In this document: in pieces, positions 33,891-42,308 of the stretch
How the letters are laid out: each line of letters opens with the position of its first letter
Numbering within the stretch: the stretch's first letter is position 1
Assembly (NCBI RefSeq): GCF_039536205.1
Contig: NZ_BAAAYL010000001.1
Span: 4,216,001-4,280,000, forward strand
From: Streptomyces sannanensis
GTDB taxonomy: Bacteria > Actinomycetota > Actinomycetes > Streptomycetales > Streptomycetaceae
Direction: 5' to 3'
DNA: 64,000 nucleotides
Made by a program: the position numbers and the translations under genes
The notes under the pieces: model-generated
What the model was told of the DNA's origin: nothing
The model's input: the letters and a program-made list of their open reading frames with translations, nothing else
The model's database searches: none

Positions 33891-34754
33891 ATGACACTGA
33901 CCGAGATCACCGAAAGCGTGCATGTGGACGCGCCGCCGGACGTGGTGTGGGCGCTGGTGACGGACGTGCCCCGGCACACGCTGCTCGCGGGACCGAAGAG
34001 CGTCACCAAGTCGATCGAGTTCGACGGACCGCTCGAACTCGGTGCCCGCTGGGTGTCCCATGAGAAGTTCGGTCTGCAGAAGTTCGACGCACCGTCCGAG
34101 GTGACGCTGCTGGACGAGGGCCATGACTTCGGCTGGGTCTCCTATCTGCCCATGAAGGAGGAGAAACGGGGGGCGGGCGGCCGCGCCTACTGGGACTACC
34201 ACCTCGAACCGGAGGACGGCGGAACGCGGCTGGGCCACCACATGCGGGTCGAGGAACCCGGCGAGGGGGCGAGGGGCCTGAAGACGATGTACAGGGTGCT
34301 GAACCTGCCCAAGAAGCAGCGCGAGGCCATCCGCACCTCGCTCGCGAACATCAAGTCCGCCGCCGAGGCGGAGCAGCAGGTCCGGTCGGTGACCCCGGCC
34401 GACCTCAGGGCCGGCCCGCCGACACCGGGGATGGACCGCCAGGAGGCCTTCGCCACCGAGGGCATGTGGTCGGGCCTGGCCCGCACCGAGCCCGGCATGG
34501 TCTCGGGGTGGCACCACCACGGCGAGTACGAGACGACGCTCTACGTCCTCTCGGGCGCGCTGAAGCTGGAGTTCGGCCCGGACGGCTCGCAGACGGTAGA
34601 GGCCGGCCCCGGCGACTTCGTCCGCGTACCCAAGCGGGTCGTGCACCGCGAGATCAACCCGTCCGAGGAACCGGCGGACCTGGTCGTGGTGCGCGCCGGT
34701 CACGGCGGGACGACCTTCCCGGCCGACGGTCCGAGCCCAACGGGCCAGGCCTGA
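33891..34754 (+). CDS. SRPBCC-cupin fusion protein
   Basis: 287 residues with two domains. Residues 1-150 are SRPBCC/polyketide-cyclase-like (ITESVHVDAPPDVVWALVTD, then YWDYHLEPEDGGTRLGHHMR), a hydrophobic-ligand-binding fold. Residues about 180-285 are a cupin: MVSGWHHHGEYETTLYVLSG and VPKRVVHREINPSEEPADLV with the metal-binding His cluster (HHH...E...H). ATG 33891 follows GAGGGAG. Both domains are complete; substrate unknown. Divergent from the DUF1876 gene. Confidence 0.88.
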   Translation: MTLTEITESVHVDAPPDVVWALVTDVPRHTLLAGPKSVTKSIEFDGPLELGARWVSHEKFGLQKFDAPSEVTLLDEGHDFGWVSYLPMKEEKRGAGGRAYWDYHLEPEDGGTRLGHHMRVEEPGEGARGLKTMYRVLNLPKKQREAIRTSLANIKSAAEAEQQVRSVTPADLRAGPPTPGMDRQEAFATEGMWSGLARTEPGMVSGWHHHGEYETTLYVLSGALKLEFGPDGSQTVEAGPGDFVRVPKRVVHREINPSEEPADLVVVRAGHGGTTFPADGPSPTGQA

Positions 34755-34941
34755 CGGGCCGTTCACATGGCTGCTCTCCCGCCGTCTGGGCAACCCCCAC
34801 GGCGTGTGGTGGTCTGGGCTTGTCGGCACTCTGACCGGCGTGCGCGGTTTCACCTAATGCCCTGACCGCAACGCACGCGCGCAATCTTCCACGTTTGGGT
34901 GAAGGCAGCCCCATCGGGGCGCACTGTCGCCACCTCCGGGT

Positions 34942-34959
34942 GTTTAGTGTTTGCTAAAC
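34942..34959. promoter_or_regulatory. Inverted repeat operator/promoter of the toxin-antitoxin genes
   Basis: gtttag-tgtttg-ctaaac, 20 bp before the toxin start, AT-rich in an otherwise GC-rich background. Perfect 6-bp arms. By analogy with other toxin-antitoxin operons it is probably the site bound by the XRE antitoxin. The rest of 34755-34978 holds nothing recognisable. Confidence 0.55.
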
Positions 34960-34978
34960 TCGGGAAAGGGTTGGCTTG

Positions 34979-35359
34979 GTGGAAGAGCAGTGGGATGTCT
35001 ACCTGACCAGCGAAGTGGATCAATGGCTCAACGATCTCGAGAAGACAGACCGGGCCTCGTACGAGCTGGTCAACCAGGCCATCTGGATCCTGGCTTGCAA
35101 TGGCCCCACAGAAGGACGGCCGCTCGTCGATCGCGTCAAAGGATCTGCGCTCCACAACCTGAAGGAGCTGCGGCCGGGTTCGGCGGGACGTAGCGAGGCG
35201 CGCATCCTTTTTATGTTCGACCCATGGCGGTCTTCGATCCTGCTGGTGGCCGGCGACAAGGCCGGGAACTGGAGCGACTGGTATGAAGCGGCGATCCCCT
35301 CGGCGGAGAGCTTGTACGCGGAGTACGTCGCCGACCGTAAGAAGGAGCTGGGGAAGTGA
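34979..35359 (+). CDS. RelE/HigB-type toxin of a type II toxin-antitoxin pair
   Basis: 126 residues matching the HigB/phage Gp49-like toxins: WDVYLTSEVDQWLNDLEKTD, RPLVDRVKGSALHNLKELRP, EARILFMFDPWRSSILLVAG DKAGNW. These are ribosome-dependent mRNA interferases; Arg/Lys residues in LKELRPG and RILF are the usual active-site region. The gene order is toxin first, as in higBA. Start: GTG 34979, with a TTG three bases upstream equally possible. It overlaps the antitoxin by 4 bp (GTGA). Lower G+C than the neighbours suggests transfer. Confidence 0.9.
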   Translation: MEEQWDVYLTSEVDQWLNDLEKTDRASYELVNQAIWILACNGPTEGRPLVDRVKGSALHNLKELRPGSAGRSEARILFMFDPWRSSILLVAGDKAGNWSDWYEAAIPSAESLYAEYVADRKKELGK

Positions 35360-35679
35360 ACGGATACGTCAGGTGGTCGGCGAGCGGACACCGCGAGCGA
35401 GCGGAGGAGCTCGCCGGTGGGCGGGATGAGTTCATCGAGGGCGCCAAGCGCATGCTCGCTGAGGCGCAGGCATGGCGACTGGTCGAGATGAGGCAGGAGC
35501 GAGGCTTCACCCAGACGCAGGTGGCCGAGCGGATGGGCATCAGCAAGGGCCGGGTCTCCCAGATCGAGAGTGGCCAGGTCTCCGGCACGGATGTGGTGGC
35601 GCGTTATGTCCAGGCACTCGGTGGGAGCCTGATGCTGATCGCGGTCTTCGATGGCGGAGATCTGCGCAAGGTCAGCTGA
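35356..35679 (+). CDS. XRE-family antitoxin
   Basis: 107 residues. A helical N-terminal part (EELAGGRDEFIEGAKRMLAE) is followed by a Cro/CI helix-turn-helix at about residues 46-90 (MRQERGFTQTQVAERMGISK, GRVSQIESGQVSGTDVVARY). It should neutralise the toxin encoded just upstream and repress the shared promoter. The GTG start overlaps the toxin stop codon, implying translational coupling. Confidence 0.9.
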   Translation: MNGYVRWSASGHRERAEELAGGRDEFIEGAKRMLAEAQAWRLVEMRQERGFTQTQVAERMGISKGRVSQIESGQVSGTDVVARYVQALGGSLMLIAVFDGGDLRKVS

Positions 35680-35756
35680 TCAGGGGCGGCCCCGCGCCGG
35701 GCCTCCGAGGCGCGCGGCCTGCCCGCACCGCTGTCCGCCCAGAAGGAACCGACCGC

Positions 35757-36233
35757 TCATCCGGACGTCCTGCCGGGCAGCGTGTCGTCCGCGACGGCGC
35801 GGAGGAGCGGGTCGAGGCAGCCGCGCTGCCAGGGGCGGCGGTCGGCCCAGAAATACCAGCGGGTGTGGAAGTCCGGATCCGGGTCGTCGGTGTCGTCCAG
35901 GGTGGTCCACAGAGTGCCCTCCGGGTGGAGGGCAGCGCGGTGGGCCGACCAGTCCGTCGGCTCGGACGGGTCGGCCCAGTCGATGGTCACCACGTACACC
36001 TCACCGTCCGCGAAGAGCTCGTCGAGGACCGTGTTGTACCGGTCGAGGAGGACGGCGTACTCGGCCTCGTCCTCTGCGTAGCGTTTCGACTCCGGCAGGC
36101 TGTGGAAGCGCACCCAGCAGCTCCCGTACACCGTCTTCAGCTCCCACGGCAGCATCGGCCCGGCAGGCCTGTGCGCCTGCCAGAGCCGGGTCAGCCGCTC
36201 GTGCGCCGGGTCGGGGAGCAGGGCGCCGCTCAC
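35757..36233 (-). CDS. DUF3885-like hypothetical protein
   Basis: 158 residues. Characteristic segments are [39 protein letters not shown] and [17 protein letters not shown]; this pattern resembles DUF3885 as I recall it. No catalytic motif. The ATG overlaps the msrA stop by 4 bp (ATGA), so it is translated from the msrA transcript. Function unknown. Confidence 0.75.
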   Translation of the reverse strand: MSGALLPDPAHERLTRLWQAHRPAGPMLPWELKTVYGSCWVRFHSLPESKRYAEDEAEYAVLLDRYNTVLDELFADGEVYVVTIDWADPSEPTDWSAHRAALHPEGTLWTTLDDTDDPDPDFHTRWYFWADRRPWQRGCLDPLLRAVADDTLPGRTSG

Positions 36234-36895
36234 TCCCCGGGCGCTTCGGCGATGCCGATGGGGCAGGCTACGCCGGTCCCTCCGATGCCGCAGTAGCCCG
36301 CCGGGTTCTTGTCGAGGTACTGCTGGTGGTAGCCCTCGGCGGCGTAGAAGGGGCGGCCCTCCGCGGGGAGGAGTTCCGTGGTGATTGTGCCGTGGCCGGA
36401 ACCGGTGAGGACCTGCTGGTAGGCGTCGCGGGAGGCCTTGGCCGTGGCTTCCTGCTCGGGGGAGTGGGTGTAGATCGCCGAGCGGTACTGGGTGCCGACG
36501 TCGTTGCCCTGACGGAAGCCCTGGGTGGGGTCGTGGTTCTCCCAGAAGACCTTGAGCAGCTGCTCGTACGAGACCTTCGCCGGGTCGAAGACGACACGGA
36601 CGGCCTCGGTGTGGCCGGTCAGGCCGGAGCAGACCTCTTCGTAGGTGGGGTTCTCGGTGTAGCCGCCCTGGTAGCCGACCAGGGTGGTCCAGACGCCGGG
36701 GGTCTGCCAGAACTTGCGTTCGGCGCCCCAGAAACAGCCGAGGGCGAAGTCGGCGACCTCAAGGCCGGCCGGGTAGGGGCCGAGGAGCGGGTTGCCCAGG
36801 ACCGTGTGGCGGTCGGGGACGGCGAAGGCGGGGGTGGGACGGCCGCGGAGGGCCTGCTCGGGGGTGGGGAGCACGGGGGTGCGGCCGAACATCAT
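36230..36895 (-). CDS. msrA: Peptide methionine sulfoxide reductase A
   Basis: Reduces Met-S-sulfoxide in proteins. 221 residues with the catalytic GCFWGAE motif at Cys54, then [43 protein letters not shown] and [20 protein letters not shown] with the C-terminal resolving Cys. The two consecutive ATG codons follow GGAGGACCCC; the first is taken, the second fits ribosome spacing equally well. Cotranscribed with the downstream DUF3885-like gene. Confidence 0.97.
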   Translation of the reverse strand: MMFGRTPVLPTPEQALRGRPTPAFAVPDRHTVLGNPLLGPYPAGLEVADFALGCFWGAERKFWQTPGVWTTLVGYQGGYTENPTYEEVCSGLTGHTEAVRVVFDPAKVSYEQLLKVFWENHDPTQGFRQGNDVGTQYRSAIYTHSPEQEATAKASRDAYQQVLTGSGHGTITTELLPAEGRPFYAAEGYHQQYLDKNPAGYCGIGGTGVACPIGIAEAPGE

Positions 36896-36936
36896 GGGGT
36901 CCTCCGGAGGTCATCGGTTGCTCAGGAGGAACGTAC

Positions 36937-36967
36937 GAGGGGTGGGGCGGGGTTCCCCACCCCTCGC
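36937..36967. terminator. Hairpin between msrA and the second DUF4034-like gene
   Basis: 12-bp arms cgaggggtgggg and ccccacccctcg around cggggtt. It terminates the transcript of the gene at 37029-38147, which ends 62 bp away. Confidence 0.75.
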
Positions 36968-37028
36968 CGTGGTGTGTCAGCGGTGGGCCCGCGCTTCACC
37001 GGCGGCGCCGCGCGGGCGGGCGGCTCCG

Positions 37029-38147
37029 TCAGTCGGCCTCGGCGGCAGCGCTTACCGACGCGTCGCGCAGCTTGCAGTACGTCTCTGCGGGGTTGGCCCG
37101 GTAGCGCCAGGGCAGGGCCCCGATGTGGCCGTCCACCAGGCGGAACTGTTCCACGGCGGCCTGGTCCCGGCCCTGCAGGCAGAGGTAGTAGGCCAGCAGG
37201 TGGCGGACCTCGGACAGGCGCGGGTGGTCCGGGTCGGCGGCGGCCGCGTCGGCGAGTGCCGCGTCGACCAGGGCATGCATCTCGGGGGTCCGGTCCGCCT
37301 CGGTCGAGCCCGAGTCGTCGTGCTCGAAGTGGGCGATGAGCGGGAATGCCTTCATCAGGCTGCCGAGCGGCGCCCGGTCGGCAGCCCGGGCGGCGAACTC
37401 CCGGGCCAGCTTCTCCGAGCCGCGCCACTTGGCGCACCAGTACTGCAGTGCGTAGAAGTGCGCCGCGTAGTGGTGTGGGGCCCGGGCGGTGATCTCGTCC
37501 CAGATCCGGTCCATATCGGCGTGCGGGTAGCCGAGTCCCAGGGCGATCTGGATTTCGCTGATGTAGGGGTCGGGGTCCTCCGGTGCCAGGGCGGCCGCGC
37601 GGGCGTTCTCCTCGCGCGAGCGGACTAGGGTGCGGTGGAAGCCCTCGAACTGCTCGGACGTCGTGTACTGGGCGCGCCTGCTGCCACGGATCTTCCCGGC
37701 CAGGTGCACGGTGCTGCGCGCCCGCAGCAGCGCGGCGGTCGGGTCGTCGGGGAGCGCGGACTCCCAGGCGAGGAGCCAGGTGTCGTCCTCGGCCGCGATG
37801 CCCGACAGGCGCTCGGAGTAGGCGGAACGGCGTTCCCAGTCCCGGCCGGCCTCCTCGAAAAGGGCGGCGGCCGGCTTCCAGTCGCCGGCCCGCGCGGCGG
37901 CCATGGCGCCCGTGAGCAGGGCAGGCAGGGGGGCCGCGTTCTCGGTGTCCTGCTGGTCGCGCGGCACGAAGCCCAGGGCGGCCGCCTCGTCGGGCAGTTT
38001 GTACCTGAGTGACTCCTCGGTGCCCTCGCGCCAGCCCTCGCGGGCCCCTTCGCGGACACCTTCGAGGATGGCCTTCAGGAAGTAGAGCCCGATCGCGAGC
38101 ACGGCGAGGGCTATGGGGGTCAGGACGACCCAGAGCAGGATGGTCAA
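37029..38147 (-). CDS. Membrane-anchored DUF4034-like helical-repeat protein (paralog 2 of 3)
   Basis: 372 residues. The N terminus MTILLWVVLTPIALAVLAIG is a membrane helix, then an amphipathic Glu/Arg helix, then the shared domain: ARAPHHYAAHFYALQYWCAK, WRGSEKLAREFAARAADRAP, LGSLMKAFPLIAHFE, RLSEVRHLLAYYLCLQGRDQ. The C-terminal block VDGHIGALPWRYRANPAETY is nearly identical in form to paralog 3 (VDGHVGALPWTLGEDPAAMY). The start is TTG 38147; no ATG/GTG lies between it and the upstream stop. It starts 21 bp after the M48 peptidase stop, so the two form an operon. Function unknown. Confidence 0.85.
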   Translation of the reverse strand: MTILLWVVLTPIALAVLAIGLYFLKAILEGVREGAREGWREGTEESLRYKLPDEAAALGFVPRDQQDTENAAPLPALLTGAMAAARAGDWKPAAALFEEAGRDWERRSAYSERLSGIAAEDDTWLLAWESALPDDPTAALLRARSTVHLAGKIRGSRRAQYTTSEQFEGFHRTLVRSREENARAAALAPEDPDPYISEIQIALGLGYPHADMDRIWDEITARAPHHYAAHFYALQYWCAKWRGSEKLAREFAARAADRAPLGSLMKAFPLIAHFEHDDSGSTEADRTPEMHALVDAALADAAAADPDHPRLSEVRHLLAYYLCLQGRDQAAVEQFRLVDGHIGALPWRYRANPAETYCKLRDASVSAAAEAD

Positions 38148-38168
38148 GGGGATGTTCCAGTCAGCCGG

Positions 38169-39785
38169 TCAGGAGGTTCGGGAGGAAGCGAGCAGGGCGC
38201 GCAGCGGGGCCGTGTCGGGCACGTCCGCGATCGCCGCGTCGACGGCGCCGTCGAGATCGGCCTCGGTCCCGTCGGCTGCCCGGGGCAGATGGACGGTCGC
38301 CGCCTCGGCCCAGGAGAACTCCCAGCGCAGCAGGCCGCGCGAGCCGAGTTTCGCGAGGGCCATGTTGCTCAGCGAGGTGCGCAGTACGGGGCGTACGAAT
38401 TCCCGGAAGGCCCGTCCGTTCGCGGCGGCCGCCTCGTCGGACAGGGGGAGGCGCTGCGCCAGCTTCCACAGCCGGCCCTCGTCGATGATCTGGAGCAGTG
38501 CGGGCAGGGTCGGCGTGTCCTGGGTGTACATGGCCAGCGCCCGGTGCAGAGGGGAGTCGAGGCCGGCGAGCCGGCTGCCCATGGAGCCGTCGAGCAGTTC
38601 CTGCCAGTCCGCGGTGCGCCGGAGGGCGCGGGCCTCCTCCGTGAGTACGGCCTCCTCCAGCGCGGCCAGGGTGCGCTCCGGGTGGGCGAGGAGGCCGAGT
38701 GCGGCGCCCTTGGCCTCGTCGGTGCGGCCGTCGGCGGGCAGGGCCTCGATGCGGCGGACGCGTTCGGCGATGGGCGGGTGCGAGTCGTAGGGGGAGGTGG
38801 GCTCGGTGGGGAGTTCGGTGCGCATCTCGGCGAGTTCGAGCGCGCGGGCGGACAGCAGGTGCCCGAAGCCGCCGAAGACCTCGCCGCGGGGCGGGAGCAG
38901 CCCGGCGGGGGCGCCGAGGGTGGCATAGGACTGCATGTAGAAGTCGTGCGCGGCGTCCAGTGCCGGGATCTCGCGGAGCGCCGAGGCGGTGGCGTCGCGG
39001 CCGGCGATACGGGCGGAGGCCAGGTCGGCGGCGTACTCCTGGCGGCGGGAGCCGGCCAGGGTGGCGCGGAAGTAGAGCTTGGCGTAGCCGGTGTAGAGCC
39101 TGGCCATCGTGCGGTAGGTGATGCCCGCGCGGCCGGTGTCGATCTCGCGGGCCTGCTTGCCCTTGGCCGTGGCCTTGGCGGCCTTCTTCTCCTGCCGGTC
39201 GCGTTCCCGGCCGGCCGTCTTGGCGGCACGCTCCTCGAAGTGGCGGATGGTGCGCAGGACCTGGGCGCGGCCGCGCACGGTGATCGCGGCGAGCCGGGTG
39301 TCGGAGTTCGAGTAGTGGCCCAGCTCGTGGCAGAGGACGGCCCGGAGCTGGGCCTCGCTCAGCCCCTGCATCAGCGGTACGCCGAGGTAGAGGCGGCGCT
39401 TGCCGGGGAGGAGGCCCAGGAAACGGGCGTTCTCGGTCACCGCCGCGTTGACGTCCCCGGTGAGGACGATTTCGGCGGGTGCACGGGTGCCGACCTGCTC
39501 GGCGAGTTCCCGGACGGTGTGCCACAACCGCGGCTCGTCGGCCTCGGTGACGTGCAGGCCGTGCATGCCCTCGTCGCGCGGTGTGCGCAGCATGAACATG
39601 CCCCGCACCACCGGTATCGCGAGCAGTACGGAGACGATGTACAGCTTCGCGGCGAGGCTTGACGGGGCGTCGAACGCGTACAGCGCGTAGTCGATGCCGG
39701 CGAGTGCCGCGAGCAGGAGGACGCCGAGCAGATAGAAGCCGGCGAGCAGGACGAGGGCGCGTATCGCGCGCAGGGTTGCGCCCAT
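38169..39785 (-). CDS. M48-family membrane metallopeptidase
   Basis: 538 residues. Two N-terminal membrane helices (about 8-30 and 47-65), then an HtpX/Ste24-like zinc protease domain: AVLCHELGHYSNSD with HELGH at 153-157, and the third ligand Glu in GSRRQEYAADLASARIAGRD. A charged Lys-rich insert (KKAAKATAKGKQAREIDTG) lies between. A long C-terminal helical region follows SPYDSHPPIAERVRRIEAL, the conserved M48 tail. ATG 39785 is preferred over 39815 because GGGGGGA is well placed before it. Presumably a membrane quality-control or regulatory protease. Sandwiched between two DUF4034-like genes. The 171-bp upstream gap carries short tandem repeats (agcccttggcgcac). Confidence 0.92.
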   Translation of the reverse strand: MGATLRAIRALVLLAGFYLLGVLLLAALAGIDYALYAFDAPSSLAAKLYIVSVLLAIPVVRGMFMLRTPRDEGMHGLHVTEADEPRLWHTVRELAEQVGTRAPAEIVLTGDVNAAVTENARFLGLLPGKRRLYLGVPLMQGLSEAQLRAVLCHELGHYSNSDTRLAAITVRGRAQVLRTIRHFEERAAKTAGRERDRQEKKAAKATAKGKQAREIDTGRAGITYRTMARLYTGYAKLYFRATLAGSRRQEYAADLASARIAGRDATASALREIPALDAAHDFYMQSYATLGAPAGLLPPRGEVFGGFGHLLSARALELAEMRTELPTEPTSPYDSHPPIAERVRRIEALPADGRTDEAKGAALGLLAHPERTLAALEEAVLTEEARALRRTADWQELLDGSMGSRLAGLDSPLHRALAMYTQDTPTLPALLQIIDEGRLWKLAQRLPLSDEAAAANGRAFREFVRPVLRTSLSNMALAKLGSRGLLRWEFSWAEAATVHLPRAADGTEADLDGAVDAAIADVPDTAPLRALLASSRTS

Positions 39786-39956
39786 CGGGCAGATTCCCCC
39801 CAGGGAAAGGGACATGACGAAGTGATGCGGGGGGAGCATAGCCGCGTGTCCGCGGCGCGGACCGGGCAGCCCTTGGCGCACAGCCCTTGGCGCACAGCCC
39901 TCGGTGCGCGGGCATCGGCCCCCGATCCACAGGCATCGGCCCCCGGCGCGCACCCC

Positions 39957-41063
39957 TCACCGCAGCAGCGTCGCCGGGCTCCCGCCGTTCGCCTCGTAGC
40001 CCGCCACCGCCAGCGCCCGGTACACCGCGTACATCGCCGCCGGGTCCTCGCCCAGCGTCCACGGCAGTGCGCCGACGTGGCCGTCGACATGGCGCAGCTG
40101 CTGCATGGCCTCGGCCCAGCGCTCGGCGCGGATCAGGAAGAAGACCAGCAGATGGCGGACGTGGGGGAGCACCGGGTCGTCGCGGCGGGCGTGCTGGACG
40201 GCGTGCAGGGCGCCCTCGATGGCCGTACGGACCACCGCGCTCTCGTAGAAGCCCTGCACCAGGTTGACCTCGGGCAAGTGCTCGTGGACGGCGAACAGCG
40301 GCAGGGCGGCGAGCAGCGAGCCCTCGGGCGCGCGGGCCGCGGCCGAGGTCGCGAAGGCGTTGGCGAGTTCGCGCGAGCCGTGCCACTTCTCGCACCAGTA
40401 GTGCAGGGCGGCGAGATGGGCGCCCATGTGTGCGGGGGCGCGCTCCACGACCTTGGCCCACAGGGCCTCGAACTCCTCGCGGGAGTACCCGAGTCCGCGG
40501 GCGACGGCGAGTTCGGAGAGGTACGGGACGGGGTCACCGGGGGCGAGCAGCGCGGCCTCGCCGCACAGGGCACGCGCCTCCTCCAGGATGATGCGGTGGT
40601 CGTCGGAGCCGACCCCGCCGGAGGAGCGCCACGCCTGCTGGACGAGGAACTCCGCGTGCACCTGTGCCCCGCCCGCGTCCTTCGGTGCCTCGGCCCGCCA
40701 GAGGCGCAGCCAGGCGCCACCGGTGCCGGGTTGCTGCGCCAGCTCCAGCGAGGCGGCGCCCGCGAAGGCCTGCACCCGCTGCCAGCGGACCTCGCCCTCC
40801 TTCTCGGTGCCGGCGAGCAGCTGGGAGGCGGCCCGCCAGTCCTGCGTGCGCTGCACCAGTTCCAGGACGTCCATCAGGTCCTGGTCGGGGCCGGGCAGCC
40901 GTACGTCGAGCAGTTCCTGGCGTACGAATCCGTACGCGGCCGGGTCCGCGGCGTCCGCGGAGCCGGGCGCGGCCAGGGTGATGCCGCGCCGCCTGCGCAG
41001 TACCCAGGGGCCGACGACGGCGGCCAGCATGCACATGGCCATCAGGAACCAGAGAATCTCCAT
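39957..41063 (-). CDS. Membrane-anchored DUF4034-like helical-repeat protein (paralog 3 of 3)
   Basis: 368 residues. N-terminal membrane helix (MEILWFLMAMCMLAAVVGPW), then the shared helical domain: ERAPAHMGAHLAALHYWCEK, WHGSRELANAFATSAAARAP, EGSLLAALPLFAVHEH, LPHVRHLLVFFLIRAERWAE, VDGHVGALPWTLGEDPAAMY. ATG 41063. Same strand as the M48 gene, 171 bp before it. The motif W-C-x-K-W-x-G-S is invariant in all three paralogs and so likely central to the unknown function. Confidence 0.85.
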   Translation of the reverse strand: MEILWFLMAMCMLAAVVGPWVLRRRRGITLAAPGSADAADPAAYGFVRQELLDVRLPGPDQDLMDVLELVQRTQDWRAASQLLAGTEKEGEVRWQRVQAFAGAASLELAQQPGTGGAWLRLWRAEAPKDAGGAQVHAEFLVQQAWRSSGGVGSDDHRIILEEARALCGEAALLAPGDPVPYLSELAVARGLGYSREEFEALWAKVVERAPAHMGAHLAALHYWCEKWHGSRELANAFATSAAARAPEGSLLAALPLFAVHEHLPEVNLVQGFYESAVVRTAIEGALHAVQHARRDDPVLPHVRHLLVFFLIRAERWAEAMQQLRHVDGHVGALPWTLGEDPAAMYAVYRALAVAGYEANGGSPATLLR

Positions 41064-41116
41064 GCCCCCCAGCGAAGCAGACGCCGGGGCGTTCTGACGA
41101 ACTACGCTCGGGTCCC

Positions 41117-42262
41117 ATGAGCCACGAGCACAGCTTCGAGACCCTCGCGATTCACGCGGGGAACACGGCGGACCCCCTGACCGGTGCGGTGGTGCCGCCT
41201 ATCTATCAGGTGTCGACCTACAAGCAGGACGGCGTCGGCGGTCTGCGCGGCGGTTACGAGTACAGCCGCAGCGCCAACCCGACCCGCACCGCGCTGGAGG
41301 AGAACCTCGCGGCGCTGGAGGGCGGCAGCCGCGGCCTGGCCTTCGCCTCCGGCCTGGCGGCGGAGGACTGCCTGCTGCGTACGCTCCTCGTGCCCGGCGA
41401 CCATGTGGTCATCCCCAACGACGCGTACGGCGGCACCTTCCGGTTGTTCGCCAAGGTCGTGTCCCGGTGGGGCGTGGAGTGGTCGGTCGCCGACACCTCC
41501 GACCCGGCCTCGGTACGGGGCGCGCTGACCCCGAAGACCAAGGTCGTCTGGGTCGAGACCCCGTCCAATCCGCTGCTCGGCATCACCGACATCGCCGCCG
41601 TCGCGGAGATCGCCCGCGAGGCGGGGGCGAAGCTGGTCGTCGACAACACCTTCGCCAGCCCCTACCTCCAGCAGCCGCTGTCGCTGGGCGCGGACGTCGT
41701 CGTCCACTCGCTGACGAAGTACATGGGCGGCCACTCGGACGTCGTCGGCGGCGCGCTGATCACCAACGACGCCGCGCTGGGCGAGGAACTCGCCTACCAC
41801 CAGAACGCGATGGGCGCGGTGGCCGGCCCCTTCGATTCCTGGATCGTGCTGCGCGGCATCAAGACGCTGGCCGTCCGCATGGACCGGCACAGCGAGAACG
41901 CCGCCCGGGTCGCCAAGATGCTCACCGAGCACCCCAAGGTGACCCGCGTCCTCTACCCGGGCCTGCCGGACCACCCCGGTCACGAGATCGCCGCCAAGCA
42001 GATGAAGAACTTCGGTGGCATGGTGTCCTTCCAGGTCGAGGGCGGCGAGGAGGCGGCGGTCGAGGTCTGTAACCGCGCCAAGCTGTTCACGCTCGGCGAG
42101 TCGCTGGGCGGCGTCGAGTCCCTGATCGAGCACCCGGGCCGGATGACGCACGCCTCCGTGGCGGGCTCGGCCCTGGAGGTCCCGGCGGACCTGGTGCGCC
42201 TCTCGGTCGGCATCGAGTCGGCGGACGACCTGCTGGCGGACCTGAAGCAGGCGCTGGGCTGA
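41117..42262 (+). CDS. metB: Cystathionine gamma-synthase/lyase
   Basis: 381-residue PLP enzyme of the Cys/Met metabolism family. PLP-lysine in VVVHSLTKYMGGHSDVVGG, phosphate-binding ASGLAAEDC, and the C-terminal substrate block SLGGVESLIEHPGRMTHASV. It makes cystathionine from an activated homoserine and cysteine (trans-sulfuration toward methionine); lyase activity cannot be excluded. ATG 41117 lacks a ribosome site and may be read from a leaderless mRNA. Its 3' end is 46 bp from the first insertion sequence. Confidence 0.94.
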   Translation: MSHEHSFETLAIHAGNTADPLTGAVVPPIYQVSTYKQDGVGGLRGGYEYSRSANPTRTALEENLAALEGGSRGLAFASGLAAEDCLLRTLLVPGDHVVIPNDAYGGTFRLFAKVVSRWGVEWSVADTSDPASVRGALTPKTKVVWVETPSNPLLGITDIAAVAEIAREAGAKLVVDNTFASPYLQQPLSLGADVVVHSLTKYMGGHSDVVGGALITNDAALGEELAYHQNAMGAVAGPFDSWIVLRGIKTLAVRMDRHSENAARVAKMLTEHPKVTRVLYPGLPDHPGHEIAAKQMKNFGGMVSFQVEGGEEAAVEVCNRAKLFTLGESLGGVESLIEHPGRMTHASVAGSALEVPADLVRLSVGIESADDLLADLKQALG

Positions 42263-42308
42263 GCCGGCGCCGGGGGCCGCGCCCCGGCGCCCACTGGGGC
42301 TTCGCCCC

